DNA of 64,000 nucleotides from Rhizobium sp. SL86 (GTDB lineage Bacteria; Pseudomonadota; Alphaproteobacteria; Rhizobiales; Rhizobiaceae): NCBI RefSeq assembly GCF_026672545.1, contig NZ_JAPPRJ010000008.1, positions 1 to 64,000 of the forward strand, read 5' to 3'. Shown piece by piece: positions 33,557 to 40,594 of this stretch (position 1 is its first letter; each line of letters starts with the position of its first letter). The notes under the pieces were generated by a model. It saw only the letters and a program-made list of their open reading frames with translations, ran no database searches and was not told where the DNA came from. The position numbers and the translations under genes were made by a program.

Positions 33557-33705
33557 GACGCCACCTGCTGGATGAGCGTCAGCAGCGCGGCCGCGAAACC
33601 GGCAAGAGCACCGGAAAAGAGCAGTGCCGTTTCGGCCAGGCGGCAGACCGGGGAGGCAGACGGCACAAATGGCACGACGTCGATTTTGGCCGTGCGTTTC
33701 GCCAT
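33553..33705 (-). CDS. 50-aa membrane peptide, early region
   Basis: The peptide MAKRTAKIDVVPFVPSASPV... has one membrane helix (residues 25-45, ETALLFSGALAGFAAALLTL) and is ATGA-coupled to the DnaA-like gene. Its function is unknown. Confidence 0.5.
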   Translation of the reverse strand: MAKRTAKIDVVPFVPSASPVCRLAETALLFSGALAGFAAALLTLIQQVAS

Positions 33706-33766
33706 TGGCGGCGTTGCGAAATTGCGCGACGGTAACCCGGAAGAAGACAGAACGGGGTGCTGACGA

Positions 33767-34207
33767 ATGGACAGAATGACGAGAGAAGAGATGATGGAAG
33801 CCCGGATGAACGGCTTGGAGCGACGGATCGAGCAGCTGGAAAGTTGGACGGGGGCCGACGAGGACGGCAACTGGCGTGGCGAAGAGGCTTCCGTCACGGA
33901 CAGAATGTTCGCGCAGGAACTGCTCATCATGCAATTATTGCGCAATCTCGAAGCGGTATCCCCACACTTTTCGGTCAAGCGGTTGCGCGAGGAAACCCAT
34001 GCCCTGGCAGTGCTCATCCATGATGAGCTGAACCCAAATTCGGACTTGCCAGCTGACGAGCTGGAGCGGTCGAGGAGAAAGATGATCCGTGTCATCGACG
34101 ATCTCCTTCCGGTGTCTCGTCATGATGCGCAGGAGGTTGAGAGCACAAAAGTGCATCTAACTCTTGTGCCGGAAGGCGCTTCAGGCGAACCAGGAGATCC
34201 CGCATAG
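33767..34207 (+). CDS. Plus-strand gene inside the early operon, unknown
   Basis: This 146-aa protein has a coiled-coil N-terminus (RMNGLERRIEQLESWTGADE), a hydrophobic helix (FAQELLIMQLLRNLEAVSPH) and an acidic C-terminus. Codon use looks like normal coding sequence, and the minus strand is not coding in 33706-34091, so the gene is likely real. It runs against the operon and overlaps the 3' end of 34092-34463. A plus-strand terminator at 34809-34834 lies downstream. It is possibly a moron-type or regulatory gene. Confidence 0.6.
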   Translation: MDRMTREEMMEARMNGLERRIEQLESWTGADEDGNWRGEEASVTDRMFAQELLIMQLLRNLEAVSPHFSVKRLREETHALAVLIHDELNPNSDLPADELERSRRKMIRVIDDLLPVSRHDAQEVESTKVHLTLVPEGASGEPGDPA

Positions 34208-34463
34208 CGCGCATGTGGGCCTGCCGTTTGCGATCAAGCGAAACCTCTTCCTCGCTCGGAAGGCGATCCAGACCGGCCCCAAATGCCGCCTCAAACTCCG
34301 GATCTACAAGGATGACGCCGGGCTGCCCAGGGATACGCCGAAAGCATTCGGCCAGCTGTTCTGCCGTAAGCAGTGAAGCACTACGGGCGCGCAAGCCGGC
34401 TTTGAATTCAGCCTCGGCGGTCGCCCTTTCGCGAGCGGCATTCACATCGTCGAAACCAACCAT
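34092..34463 (-). CDS. Early phage protein, unknown
   Basis: This 123-aa protein (MVGFDDVNAARERATAEAEF...) contains an acidic helical block (SEEEVSLDRKRQAHMRAMRD). The start overlaps the Ner stop (ATGA). Its 3' part overlaps the plus-strand gene by 116 bp. Its function is unknown. Confidence 0.5.
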   Translation of the reverse strand: MVGFDDVNAARERATAEAEFKAGLRARSASLLTAEQLAECFRRIPGQPGVILVDPEFEAAFGAGLDRLPSEEEVSLDRKRQAHMRAMRDLLVRLKRLPAQELDALLCSQPPAHHDETPEGDRR

Positions 34464-34783
34464 CACGCCGCCTCCTGATCTTGGCCTATCGGTCGGCGAC
34501 CGTTCCGATAGTTGATGGCCGGCTGCGGGCTCAAGCGGCGCCCATCCGCATGGTAGCGGGTGCGCCACAGGAACTCGGGCCGCGTATTGAGAGCCGCTGC
34601 AATGGCGCGCTCGCCGGCAAGATGCGGCTCATGCACGGCATTGCCCGCCGTGCCGGTGGGTAGGCCATAATCCTTGTCGATCTGCGACAGCGTCAGCTTG
34701 GCGAGGATCAGGCGTGCCTTGATCCGGGCGATTTCTTCGAGCCTTTTGCGCTCGGTCTTGTCGGTGGCTGCATCGCGATGCAT
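34463..34783 (-). CDS. ner: Ner-like DNA-binding protein
   Basis: This 106-aa protein has a helix-turn-helix like Mu Ner/Nlp: ARIKARLILAKLTLSQIDKD, YGLPTGTAGNAVHEPHLAGE, and AAALNTRPEFLWRTRYHADG. Ner represses the early promoter and the repressor gene in Mu. The start at 34783 has a GAAGG-type ribosome site 7 bases upstream. It faces the repressor gene across the operator region. Confidence 0.88.
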   Translation of the reverse strand: MHRDAATDKTERKRLEEIARIKARLILAKLTLSQIDKDYGLPTGTAGNAVHEPHLAGERAIAAALNTRPEFLWRTRYHADGRRLSPQPAINYRNGRRPIGQDQEAA

Positions 34784-34808
34784 AAACAAACCCTTCGATA
34801 CCAACTGG

Positions 34809-34834
34809 GGAGGCCCTGGCCGGCCTCCTTTTTT
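34809..34834 (+). terminator. Plus-strand intrinsic terminator in the Ner leader
   Basis: GGAGGCC, CTGGCC, GGCCTCC forms a 7-bp stem, followed on the plus strand by TTTTTT. It would stop transcripts coming from the plus-strand gene at 33767 before they reach the repressor gene. Confidence 0.75.
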
Positions 34835-34868
34835 GGGATGGTGAAATCTGCGAACACAGGAAGGAGTA

Positions 34869-34906
34869 ACCCAAAATGGGTGTGTTGTAAACACCCAAAA
34901 TGGGTG
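34869..34906. promoter_or_regulatory. Two identical palindromic operators between ner and repressor
   Basis: ACCCAAAATGGGTG occurs at 34869-34882 and 34893-34906, 24 bp apart. Each is a near perfect palindrome (CACCC..GGGTG). They lie between divergent ner and repressor genes and are the best candidates for repressor or Ner binding. Confidence 0.75.
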
Positions 34907-34913
34907 AGCACGG

Positions 34914-35429
34914 ATGAGTAAAGGTAAGGAGTTGTGGAAGGCGGCCGGCGCTCGATTGGCTGCAGCTCGCCTGCATGCGGGCTTTAGTTCGCAGAGGGTC
35001 TTTGCGGAGGCCGTGGAAGCGGCAGAGCCAACTATTGCTAAGTACGAGCAGGGCGCTCGCGAGATACCTATGTGGTTGCTGGTATGGTTAGGCGAGCATC
35101 ACGGCATCAACAGTGGGTGGATCGTAAGCGGGCGCGGGGACATGATCGACGATCCATCAAAGGCGCCGGCACCAAGCACGGCGGTCGATCCCTGGGCCAT
35201 GGCCCGTGCCTGGGCCGTGATCGAACGGATCTGCAAAGAGACCGGACGGACCGTGACCGGCACGCAGATCGCCGAGGAGGCGGCAATCCTCTACAGCGCG
35301 CTGCTCAGCCGCATCGTCGATGTGAGGGATCGCCCCATGGTCGAGGCGGCGCTGGCGGTTCTGGGTGAGGAAGCGAAAGAGCGAATGCTGAAGGTCGAGC
35401 CCGGCACTGGCAAACGCTCGGCTTTATGA
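34914..35429 (+). CDS. Phage repressor (XRE-type, Mu c position)
   Basis: This 171-aa protein has an N-terminal helix-turn-helix (residues 12-50: AAARLHAGFSSQRVFAEAVE, EPTIAKYEQGAREIPMWL) and a helical C-terminal dimer region (residues 95-165). It is transcribed opposite to all other early genes, as Mu c is. It probably maintains lysogeny through the twin palindromes. It is not related in sequence to Mu c itself as far as can be seen. Confidence 0.88.
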   Translation: MSKGKELWKAAGARLAAARLHAGFSSQRVFAEAVEAAEPTIAKYEQGAREIPMWLLVWLGEHHGINSGWIVSGRGDMIDDPSKAPAPSTAVDPWAMARAWAVIERICKETGRTVTGTQIAEEAAILYSALLSRIVDVRDRPMVEAALAVLGEEAKERMLKVEPGTGKRSAL

Positions 35430-36017
35430 TCGTACCAAACCCAGCCCATACATGAGACAACCCTAAAGGGGCGCGTGGCAAGATTTCGCAACTTTGCTTT
35501 GAGATGAAAGGTTACCGGTTAAGGTTGACGCCGACGATGCTGATGGCTATCGCGCACACTTCTTTTTGGTGCGGCGTTACAAACCGATCGCCCCGTTAAT
35601 CAGGCCGGTTTTTTGTCGGATTGTGTAATGATTTTAGTATTTTATATGTGCGCTGCGGCGTCGGTTTGTACAAAATACAAACCGCCAATTGGAATTCCGG
35701 GCGGTTCATGCTCGATTGGCACTGCTGATCGTCGTCAGCCGCAACGCTCCGGATCGCGATTTTTCAATGACTTGAGGACGCTTCAAAGCCGCGTCACGCC
35801 TTTTCGAGGATTTCATGAGGGATCGCCCCGCCTTCGGCCACTTTTCCGGCTTTGGCTCGATTGCCGCGATTTCAACTGTCAAACCGCCGGCCGCCGAGAT
35901 CCTCTATTTGTGCACCTAAGGTGTTCAGTTTCCTAGCAAATATCGCCAGTTCTCACATCTTCCTAGATAACCCGGTAATTCCGGATCTTTCTGTCAGACA
36001 ACAACAATGAATGTCGA
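35430..36017. other. Noncoding phage end region and junction
   Basis: No convincing gene in this stretch. It holds the inverted repeat GGTTTGTA-CAAAA-TACAAACC (35662-35682), repeats of ACAAACCG, and three similar elements resembling MuA binding sites (35754-35769, 35801-35817, 35865-35878), suggesting the phage end near 35.9 kb. The exact terminal dinucleotide and target duplication cannot be fixed from one end. Confidence 0.55.
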
Positions 36018-36046
36018 GGCGCACGGGTTTCCGGGGCGCCTTTTTT
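36018..36046 (+). terminator. Plus-strand terminator right of the phage end
   Basis: GGCGC, 13-base loop, GCGCC is followed by TTTTTT. It belongs to a transcript entering from the left; no gene is visible immediately before it, so it may be what is left of a host transcription unit after phage insertion. Confidence 0.6.
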
Positions 36047-36132
36047 GTTGCGCATTGGTCGCCGGGCGTCTGGTGACGTTAATCAGAGGTTTGCGAGAGC
36101 GGGCTTTGGCCCGCTCCTGCCTGAGGTTCTGT

Positions 36133-36354
36133 TCAGACGGCCAGCGAACGCAGCTTGAGGGCTGCCGCAACGCGCTGAAGGCGGCTCGGATCAAGATCCG
36201 CACCGGATTCGATCGCTCCAAGTTCTCCGACGGTCAAGCCGCAGGCAATGGCGAGGTCCTCCAGGCTATAACCGGCGGCGCGTCTTGCTTCTGCAATGGT
36301 CGAGGCAATGGAAACAGACTTGGTGGTATCGAATTGGGTCTGTGAGATGGTCAT
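36133..36354 (-). CDS. Small XRE-type helix-turn-helix protein
   Basis: This 73-aa protein has a classic HTH (residues 20-68: TIAEARRAAGYSLEDLAIAC, GLTVGELGAIESGADLDPSR). It is probably a small regulator. Whether it belongs to host or phage is unclear, because it is just outside the presumed phage end. Confidence 0.7.
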   Translation of the reverse strand: MTISQTQFDTTKSVSIASTIAEARRAAGYSLEDLAIACGLTVGELGAIESGADLDPSRLQRVAAALKLRSLAV

Positions 36355-36716
36355 GGATCACTCCTTTGGGTGTGCCGACCGAAGTCGGAAAATGAAGCAT
36401 CAGCAGCAAAGGATGTCGCGGTACTGAAAAACTCATGCCGCAGCGCACCATAGATAGGCCCGAATTTTCCAGAGTCAAAGCGCATTTGCAGAATGCCGGC
36501 CCGCTCACGCCGTTTTGTCGGCAAAGGCATGCGTTTTTTAGTCCTGCTGCGTACCAATTGATGTCGAACAAGTCCTTCCGCCCGTTATGATTGTGTCTTT
36601 TGAGGGCGTGATGGAACGGGGAAAGTCATGCTCCGCTCTTGCGGCGGCGTGGCAAAGCATTTCTGCCGCTGATCTTGACGGATGTTTGAAGTCGGCCCAC
36701 ACTCACCGCGTACAGG
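36355..36716. other. Intergenic stretch with nothing recognisable
   Basis: Short chance frames only; no convincing gene, tRNA or hairpin with T tract was seen in this 362-bp gap. It presumably holds divergent promoters for the HTH gene and the small membrane protein. Confidence 0.5.
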
Positions 36717-36932
36717 ATGTTCATCAGACTGGGAGTTGCGACTATGATTGGTGGTTTGACTCTGTTTGGTTTCGATCTCTTCGGTTTGTCAGAGAGATCT
36801 ATGATGCGTAAGCAGCCTGTGGTGCGCCAGGAGGCTGAAAGCCCCGCTCCGGAAAAGGAGGAGGCCAAGCCCGACGAGCGGTCGGTGGAACCGTCCGAAA
36901 GCTTCTTCTGGGGCATGTATCCGGTATATTGA
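36717..36932 (+). CDS. Small membrane-anchored protein, unknown
   Basis: This 71-aa protein has an N-terminal membrane helix (IRLGVATMIGGLTLFGFDLF) and a polar, acidic/proline-rich tail (ESPAPEKEEAKPDER) ending FFWGMYPVY. It could be an envelope-associated peptide. The start has only a weak ribosome site. Confidence 0.45.
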   Translation: MFIRLGVATMIGGLTLFGFDLFGLSERSMMRKQPVVRQEAESPAPEKEEAKPDERSVEPSESFFWGMYPVY

Positions 36933-37041
36933 CGTCTTCGCAGGTGCAGCATGACCGCGCCTGTCCGCGGCGGTCGATTATCTAAATTGTTTCGTCCGGC
37001 TGCGCTGGATCAAACAAAACGCGTTCATGCGTGTTAGCCGT

Positions 37042-37078
37042 AAAGGAACGGTCGGGCTTGCAAGCCGGCCGTTCCTTT
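37042..37078 (+). other. Long imperfect hairpin in the leader of the PfkB gene
   Basis: AAAGGAACGG at 37042-37051 pairs with CCGTTCCTTT at 37069-37078, with an inner palindrome GGCTTGCAAGCC. It ends 36 bp before the start codon and has no T tract. It could be a regulatory leader or a weak terminator for an upstream transcript. Confidence 0.55.
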
Positions 37079-37114
37079 GCCTGCGAAGCAGGCCGGTTTC
37101 AGAAAGGCGCGCGC

Positions 37115-38077
37115 ATGTCCGATATTCTGTGCATCACGCTCAATCCGACGCTCGATCTGTCCAACGAGGTGGACCGGGTCGTGCCCACCCACAAGGTCCG
37201 GGTGCGCAACCAGCGCCAGGATGTCGGCGGGGGCGGCATCAATGTTGCCCGGGTTGTCGCGGAACTTGGCGGGGATGCCGATGCGCTGGTCCTGTCGGGT
37301 GGTGCAAGCGGCACCATTCTCGCGGCGGCCCTGGAGGCATTGCCGATCGGGCGCCACATCTTCCCGATTGCGGGCGATGTACGTATCGCCTTCATGGTCT
37401 TTGAACAGGAGACCGGCCAGGAATATCGTTTCGTGCCGGAGGGACCGGTCGTGACGGAGGCGGAACTGCAGCCGGTGCTGGATTTTCTGGAAACGCATCC
37501 GGCCCGTTATATCGTGGCGAGTGGCAGCCTGCCGCGCGGCCTTGGCCCCGACACCTATGCCCGTATGGCAAAGATTGCCCGGCGAACCGGTGCCCGTTTT
37601 GTGCTGGATGCCTCCGGCGAGGCGTTGAACGCGGCGATCAGCGAGGGCGGCATCTTCCTGTTCAAGCCCAGCCTCAGCGAGTTGGAGAAACTCGCCGGTC
37701 ACAGTCTGGATATCGAGGCGGCGCGTGTGTTTGCCGGTGATCTCATCGCCCGCGGTACCGTCGAACATGTGGCGCTGACGCTCGGCGGCGACGGCGCCAT
37801 GCTGATCAGCGCCGAAGGGGCGGTTCGCATGCCGGCGATTTCCGTTCCGGTCCGTTCCGCGGTCGGTGCGGGGGATAGTTTCGTGGGCGCCATGGTCTGG
37901 GCGCTCTCGCATGGCCAGACCATGCGAGAGGCCTTCCGTTTCGGCCTTGCCGCCGGGGCGGCCGCCGTCATGACCCCTGGCACGGAACTGTGCCGGCGTG
38001 CCGATATCCTCAACCTTTATGGCCAGGCCTGCGCCGATCAGCATGAGGAAGAGGCTGCGCGCTGGGTTTCAGCCTGA
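37115..38077 (+). CDS. PfkB-family sugar kinase (1-/6-phosphofructokinase type)
   Basis: This 320-aa protein has the PfkB signatures GGGGINVARVVAELGG (residues 38-53) and VRSAVGAGDSFVGAM (246-260), with the GAGD anion hole and catalytic D254. FVLDASGEALNAA and FLFKPSLSELEKLAG are typical of phosphofructokinase II / tagatose-6-phosphate kinase types. It phosphorylates a sugar phosphate with ATP. The start at 37115 (MSDILCITLNPTLDL) replaces longer possibilities that begin in the leader hairpin. Together with the next gene it forms a putative oxygen-responsive pair. Confidence 0.9.
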   Translation: MSDILCITLNPTLDLSNEVDRVVPTHKVRVRNQRQDVGGGGINVARVVAELGGDADALVLSGGASGTILAAALEALPIGRHIFPIAGDVRIAFMVFEQETGQEYRFVPEGPVVTEAELQPVLDFLETHPARYIVASGSLPRGLGPDTYARMAKIARRTGARFVLDASGEALNAAISEGGIFLFKPSLSELEKLAGHSLDIEAARVFAGDLIARGTVEHVALTLGGDGAMLISAEGAVRMPAISVPVRSAVGAGDSFVGAMVWALSHGQTMREAFRFGLAAGAAAVMTPGTELCRRADILNLYGQACADQHEEEAARWVSA

Positions 38078-38095
38078 GGATTTTCTCGCGTAAGT

Positions 38096-38109
38096 TTGAC
38101 GAAGATCAA
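38096..38109 (+). promoter_or_regulatory. FixK/FNR-type box upstream of the universal stress protein gene
   Basis: TTGACGAAGATCAA matches the anaerobox TTGAY-N4-RTCAA in both halves. It lies 75 bp before the start codon, a usual distance for activation. It suggests low-oxygen induction. Confidence 0.7.
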
Positions 38110-38183
38110 GAGCATAACGAAGGGCTTCACCTAGTTTGCCTGCAGCCGGCCGTCAGGCCCGCACAGTTTGAAGGAGAAAGACG

Positions 38184-39014
38184 ATGTTGTTCAAGACCGT
38201 TCTCGCCGTCATCGGCAGCAAGGACCAGGCGGCCGACATTCACCGGGCAATCGACGTGGCGACGAAGCTCGGCGCGCATCTGTCCGTGCTGGCGGTGGAT
38301 TTGTCGCTCCCGCCGACGGTGGGTGACTATCCGGTCGGAACCGCCTGGCTGGACAATCGTGTCGAAGATATCAAGGCGCTGCATGAGGCGGCCGACAAGG
38401 CCAAGGCAGCCTGCGAAACCGCCGGCATTCCCTTCGATCTGGAGCGTTATTACACCGAAAAGGCCTTCCTCGCCGATCTCGTATTCCAGCGGTCGCTGTA
38501 TGCCGATCTGGTGGTGATGGGCGACAAGACACGCGCCGTTTCGGCGATCCTCAACTCCGTCGTCGATGGTGCGGTCTTTGACGCGCAGCGGCCGATGCTG
38601 CTTTTGTCTGGTGCAGACAAGCCGGTCGAGAAGGTCAAGACCGTGCTGCTCGCCTGGAATTCGCGGGCCGAAGCCGGCCGTGCGGCCCGCGAGGCGATCG
38701 ATTTCTTGAGCAATGCCGAGAGCGTGCATGTCGTCCTCGTCGATCCGGATGCCTCCTATCAGGCAAGCGGGGGCGAGCCGGGTGCGGATGTTGCGACTTT
38801 CCTCGCCCGTCACGGAGTCAGCGTCACCGTCGATCAGCTGCCGAGCGGTGGTCGTCCGGTAGAGGATATCCTGAGAAACCATGCGGTCGAGATCGGCGCC
38901 GATCTCATCGTCATGGGCGCCTATGGCCATTCGCGGCTGCGCGAGCGTGTGTTCGGCGGCGTGACACAGTCGATGCTGGAGAATCCTCCGGTGCCGGTCC
39001 TGATTGCGCGGTAA
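38184..39014 (+). CDS. Tandem universal stress protein (UspA family)
   Basis: This 276-aa protein has two Usp domains (about 1-140 and 150-276). The second carries the ATP-binding motif (VMGAYGHSRLRERVFGG and TQSML). Such proteins bind ATP and help survival under stress, including low oxygen. It follows the PfkB kinase, and both genes run in the same direction. A FixK/FNR box upstream suggests regulation by oxygen. The ribosome site is AAGGAGA, 7 bases from the start. Confidence 0.92.
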   Translation: MLFKTVLAVIGSKDQAADIHRAIDVATKLGAHLSVLAVDLSLPPTVGDYPVGTAWLDNRVEDIKALHEAADKAKAACETAGIPFDLERYYTEKAFLADLVFQRSLYADLVVMGDKTRAVSAILNSVVDGAVFDAQRPMLLLSGADKPVEKVKTVLLAWNSRAEAGRAAREAIDFLSNAESVHVVLVDPDASYQASGGEPGADVATFLARHGVSVTVDQLPSGGRPVEDILRNHAVEIGADLIVMGAYGHSRLRERVFGGVTQSMLENPPVPVLIAR

Positions 39015-39854
39015 TCAGCCCAGTTCGAGTGTCGTGACGCCAAAAACGAGGCGCTCTTCCAGGCGGGGAGGGGCGCCTCGATACATTCGGGCCGTGTCGA
39101 AACCGCGGGTAAAACCGAAGCCGGAGAGATGGATGGAAAACTCCGCCTGATCCTCCGGCACGTCGATGGCGAGCGGTTCATCCTTCGCCTCGCGGGCCAG
39201 CGCTGCAAACAGCCGTTCCGCCTCTTCCGACGTTTCCGCAAACAGCGGACCGATCTTGAAGCCGTCGTGACAGCAGCGCAGCACGCCGTAACCACGGATC
39301 GTATCGCCGCGTATCAGCGCGAGGGCGATCCGCGGCGGCTTCAGCCAGGCTTCGAGGAAGGCCTCGCGCGGGGCGGGGAAGGCACGGCGGTCGAAGGCGG
39401 AAATGGCCGGCAGCAGCGCATCGGTGACGGTCACGATGTCGGCGGATGCGCGCGTCAACGCCGGAAAACGGCCGCTCCAGCGCCAGGTGCGATAGGCGGG
39501 CACAAAGCCCATCGCCGCATAATTGCCCTGCTGGGCCGGCACGCCGTCAAGCCCGATCGTGCGACCGTCGAGCGAGGCCATGGCATGATCCCAGACCGCC
39601 CGGCCAAACCCTTTCCCGCGACAGTCCGGACGGCTGATGTAGAGGCCGATAAAGGCGAAGTCTGCGCCATACCGCACGGCGGAAATGCCGGCGGCCATGC
39701 GCCCCTCGCTGAAACAGCCGAAAAAGCCGCCCTGATCTGCGGCGCGAAAGGGCGCCGCATCGGCAATCCCCGGATTCCAGCCCTCCGCCTTTGCCCAGCC
39801 GAGAAGCTCATCGACCTCGGGCAACGTCAGCGGGCGGATCTCGGGTGTTGTCAT
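39015..39854 (-). CDS. GNAT-family N-acetyltransferase
   Basis: This 279-aa protein has the acetyl-CoA-binding GNAT core at residues 50-120 (GLYISRPDCRGKGFGRAVWD, LDGVPAQQGNYAAMGFVPA) followed by a second domain with YGVLRCCHDGFKIGPLFAET. It acetylates an unidentified amine. It overlaps the racemase gene downstream by four bases (39851-39854), so it may belong to the same unit. Confidence 0.88.
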   Translation of the reverse strand: MTTPEIRPLTLPEVDELLGWAKAEGWNPGIADAAPFRAADQGGFFGCFSEGRMAAGISAVRYGADFAFIGLYISRPDCRGKGFGRAVWDHAMASLDGRTIGLDGVPAQQGNYAAMGFVPAYRTWRWSGRFPALTRASADIVTVTDALLPAISAFDRRAFPAPREAFLEAWLKPPRIALALIRGDTIRGYGVLRCCHDGFKIGPLFAETSEEAERLFAALAREAKDEPLAIDVPEDQAEFSIHLSGFGFTRGFDTARMYRGAPPRLEERLVFGVTTLELG

Positions 39855-40594
39855 GCGGTCAGCGCTTTCGGTTCGAATGGCTCCAGCAGCCCATGATAGG
39901 GTTTGGAGATGGGAAAGGCATAGGCGCCGCGTTTGGCGGTGGAAAGCCCCATGGCAATCAGCGCTTCCGCCTGCTTCACCGCCGCCGCCACGCCATCGAC
40001 CACCGGCACGCCGAATTCGCGGCGAAGCTCTGCCGTCAGATCCGCCATGCCGGCGCAGCCGAGCACGATCGCCTCCGCCTTGTCCTCGCGCAGTGCTGCG
40101 GCAATCTCGTTGCGCAGCCGGTCGCGGGCGTTTGATTGCGGATCCTCCAGCGAAAGCACCGGAATATCGGCAGCGCGCACTTTTGCGCGGCCCGTCATGC
40201 CGTAACGATGCACCAGATGTTCGAGCGGCAGGCGGGACCGTTCCATGGTCGTGACGATGGTGATCCGCTGGGCGATGAAGGAGACGGAGGCAAGGGCCGC
40301 CTCACAGATGCCGATCACCGGAATGCCGGCGAGTGCGCGGGCGGCATCGAGGCCGGTGTCGTCAAAACAGGCAATGATCGCGGCGCGCGCGCCGGCCTTT
40401 TCGCCGCGGGCGATTTCCATCAGCAGGCCGGGGACGGCGAGCGCCTCGTCGTAATAACCCTCGATCGAGACCGGCCCCATGGAGGAGGTCGCGGCGATGA
40501 TCTCCGTGCCGGGGGCGGCGACGCGGCGCGCGGCATCAGCCGCGGTTGCCGTCATGGTGGCGGTGGTGTTCGGATTGACCAGCAGGATCTGCAT
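39851..40594 (-). CDS. Asp/Glu/hydantoin racemase family protein
   Basis: This 247-aa protein opens MQILLVNPNTTATMT, the hydantoin/allantoin racemase signature, with catalytic cysteines in AIIACFDDTGLDAAR and VLGCAGMADLTAELRR. It racemises a hydantoin or related compound. Its start overlaps the stop of the ABC permease gene, so it is made with the transporter; the transported compound may be its substrate or a precursor. Confidence 0.88.
   Translation of the reverse strand: MQILLVNPNTTATMTATAADAARRVAAPGTEIIAATSSMGPVSIEGYYDEALAVPGLLMEIARGEKAGARAAIIACFDDTGLDAARALAGIPVIGICEAALASVSFIAQRITIVTTMERSRLPLEHLVHRYGMTGRAKVRAADIPVLSLEDPQSNARDRLRNEIAAALREDKAEAIVLGCAGMADLTAELRREFGVPVVDGVAAAVKQAEALIAMGLSTAKRGAYAFPISKPYHGLLEPFEPKALTA

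Larger units (their letters stand above)
1..35900 (-). mobile_element. Mu-like transposable prophage (partial, left part of window)
   Basis: Gene order follows Mu read from right to left: repressor, Ner, transposase A, ATPase B, GemA, Mor activator, lysis genes, gp27-gp30, G, protease/scaffold, T, gp35-gp41, tape measure, N, P, gp45-gp47. Head genes, transposase and lysis genes are all open, so the element may still transpose even though its baseplate genes look broken. The far end (tail fibre side) is outside the window. The near end is not exactly defined; MuA-site-like sequences at 35754-35878 suggest it lies just beyond about 35.88 kb. Confidence 0.93.

Noticed and set aside
36007-36345. 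Plus-strand frame of 112 codons right of the phage end
   Set aside because: It is opposite a small HTH gene with clear motif and carries a terminator hairpin within its first codons.
37034-38044. Minus-strand frame of 336 codons opposite the PfkB gene
   Set aside because: No domain; the plus-strand product has all PfkB motifs.
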